DNA of 64,000 bases from contig JADCJE010000137.1 in the NCBI GenBank assembly GCA_020247305.1, positions 1 to 64,000 on the forward strand, read 5' to 3'. Source of the stretch: Phycisphaerales bacterium (GTDB taxonomy: Bacteria; Planctomycetota; UBA1135; UBA2386). How positions within the stretch are numbered: the stretch's first letter is position 1; each line of letters opens with the position of its first letter. The notes below the pieces were generated by a model. It worked only from the letters and a program-made list of their open reading frames with translations, made no database searches and was not told the DNA's origin. Below, in pieces: positions 62,597 to 64,000 of this stretch. The position numbers and the translations under genes were made by a program.

Positions 62597-64000
62597 CGCT
62601 GCGGCTCCTCGCCGCCGAGCTGCGCGAGCCAGCGCGGCTGCAACTCGTCGAGCACGAGCTTGCGTACCGCGGAGGTCGAGTGCATCGCCAGCGCGCGGCC
62701 GGCGAGGTCTTCGCACTCGGCCACGGTCATGCTGCGCAGCATCAGCTTGACGCGCGGCAGGAACACCGGCGCCATCGACAGCTCGCGGAAGCCGAGCCCG
62801 ACCAGCAGCGGCGTGAACCACTGGTCGCCGGCGATCTCGCCGCAGACCGAAGCCGGCTTGCCCGCGTGCCGCGACGCCTGCGCGATCTGCTGCAGCACGC
62901 GCAGCACGCCGGGGTGGAACGGGTCGTACATCTTGGCCACCCGCTGGTTGTCGCGGTCGACGGCCAGGAGGTACTGCACGAGGTCGTTGGTGCCCACCGA
63001 GACGAAGTCGGCCAACGGCAGGACCTCGGGCAGCACGGGCACCAGCACCGGCACCTCGACCATCACGCCCAGTTCGACGCGCGGGTCGTACGCCACGCCG
63101 GTCGCGCGCAGGTCGGCGACGAGCTGGTCGACGACGTCGCGGCAGCGCGCGACCTCGGAACGCGAGCTGACCATCGGCAGCAGGATGCGCGCGTGGCCGA
63201 GCGCGCTCGCCCGCAGGATCGCGCGCAACTGCGAGTAGAGGATGTCCGGCCAGTCGAGGCACAACCGGATGCCGCGCCAACCGAGCACCGGATTGCGCTC
63301 GTCCGGCATGCGGAAGTAGCCGAGCGGCTTGTCACCGCCGACGTCGAGGGTGCGGAACGTGACCGGCCGGCCCTTGGCGCCGTCCATCGCCCGCCGGTAC
63401 ATCGCGACCTGCTCGTCCTCGGTCGGGAACTGGCGGCGTTCCATGAAGGCGAACTCGGTGCGGAACAGGCCGATGCCCGCCGTCGCCTCGATCTCCAGGC
63501 TGTCGAGGTCGCGCACGCCTTCGACGTTGGCGTAGAGCTGCACGGCGACGCCGTCGCGCGTGACCGACGGCTGGAAGCGCACCTCGGCGATGCGGCGGTC
63601 GACGGCGCGCTGCTCGCGGGCGCGGCGCTCGTACTCGCGCATCTCCTCGGCGGTCGGGTCCAGCAGCACCACGCCGGCGTCGCCGTCGATGATCGCCATC
63701 GTGCCGGTGTTCGACTCCAGCATGACCTGGTCGACGCCGACGACGGCCGGGATGCCGAGCGAGCGCGCCAGGATCGCGCCGTGCGAGTACTTGCCGCCGT
63801 GCGCGGTGACGATGCCACGGATGTGCGCCCGGTCGAGCAGGCCGGCGTCGCTGGGCAGGAACTCCTCGGCGGCGAACAGGTAGTCGGCGCCGTTGGCCGT
63901 GTACTTCTGGCGCGCCTGCGCCATCAGGGCGCCGACGAGCTGGCGGCCGATGTCGCGCAGGTCCGCGGCGCGCTCGCGCATCGCCGGGTTCTCCATCGCC
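62593..64000 (-). CDS. ptsI: phosphoenolpyruvate-protein phosphotransferase (EI), 5' end beyond the window
   Basis: 469 codons of the C-terminal part are seen; the family is about 575. The phospho-histidine loop GGKYSHGAILARSLGIPAV is present, then the PEP-binding barrel with FRTEFAFMERRQFPTEDEQ, TFRTLDVGGDKPLGYFRMPDE, and ASVCGEIAGD with the catalytic Cys. EI passes phosphate from PEP to HPr. No HPr or EII gene is next to it within the window. The stop overlaps the SANT-like gene's start. Confidence 0.96.
   Translation of the reverse strand, partial: AMENPAMRERAADLRDIGRQLVGALMAQARQKYTANGADYLFAAEEFLPSDAGLLDRAHIRGIVTAHGGKYSHGAILARSLGIPAVVGVDQVMLESNTGTMAIIDGDAGVVLLDPTAEEMREYERRAREQRAVDRRIAEVRFQPSVTRDGVAVQLYANVEGVRDLDSLEIEATAGIGLFRTEFAFMERRQFPTEDEQVAMYRRAMDGAKGRPVTFRTLDVGGDKPLGYFRMPDERNPVLGWRGIRLCLDWPDILYSQLRAILRASALGHARILLPMVSSRSEVARCRDVVDQLVADLRATGVAYDPRVELGVMVEVPVLVPVLPEVLPLADFVSVGTNDLVQYLLAVDRDNQRVAKMYDPFHPGVLRVLQQIAQASRHAGKPASVCGEIAGDQWFTPLLVGLGFRELSMAPVFLPRVKLMLRSMTVAECEDLAGRALAMHSTSAVRKLVLDELQPRWLAQLGGEEPQR

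Noticed and set aside
1-64000. CRISPR arrays, rRNA genes, prophage or integrase modules
   Set aside because: No regularly spaced repeats, no rRNA-like sequence and no phage genes were seen; only the IS3 fragment marks mobile DNA.

Overview
The window is high-GC, gene-dense bacterial chromosome, with short spacers and many 4-bp stop/start overlaps (ATGA, GTGA). The best guess for the host is a free-living, Gram-negative-type Planctomycetota-like bacterium. Reasons: BamA and TolC-type outer-membrane genes, Na+-translocating NADH:quinone reductase, many large secreted proteins with PKD, VPS10, GHL10 or GH29 domains, a recurring unannotated C-terminal module, and a selenocysteine tRNA. The lineage is inferred from gene style; no rRNA or marker tree is available here.

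Layout. 1-2033 (minus): start of a Na+-NQR operon read as nqrM-nqrA-nqrB. 2137-4500: a carrier protein, an endonuclease/phosphatase-fold membrane protein, selC (tRNA-Sec) and a divergent EF-P. 4618-8518: a secreted GHL10 hydrolase divergent from cstA. 8601-12962: an ABC exporter (ATPase, double-FtsX permease, adaptor). 13092-16542: a polytopic membrane protein, an IS3 transposase remnant and a lemA pair. 16662-19796: a large VPS10/BNR protein. 20002-24860: a dead-Nudix (NrtR-like) regulator with an almost consensus promoter inside an 11-bp inverted repeat, an SPFH protein, an NAD-kinase-like protein and a GH29 lipoprotein. 24966-42786: metal transport, secreted peptidases, PKD and propeller-like proteins, RluA, SDR/ElbB, SthA/HDOD, FapA/CBS. 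42823-53626 (minus): a long run coaB-ftsK-(motor-less ftsK-like)-dnaB-bamA-nudix-LOG. 53775-59557 (plus): a TolC/MacAB-type tripartite pump. 59598-64000 (minus): kinase/regulator pair, STAS protein, a four-repeat Myb/SANT-like protein and ptsI.

Most interesting items: (1) a protein next to FtsK that keeps an FtsK-like four-helix membrane domain and a gamma-type winged helix but has no ATPase motor; (2) the regulator-SPFH-NAD-kinase-like cluster with its operator-promoter and apparently leaderless start; (3) a C-terminal module shared by several secreted proteins; (4) a secreted protein built of about twelve short Ser-Ala/Trp repeats; (5) perfect GC hairpins without T-tracts at four convergent gene junctions.
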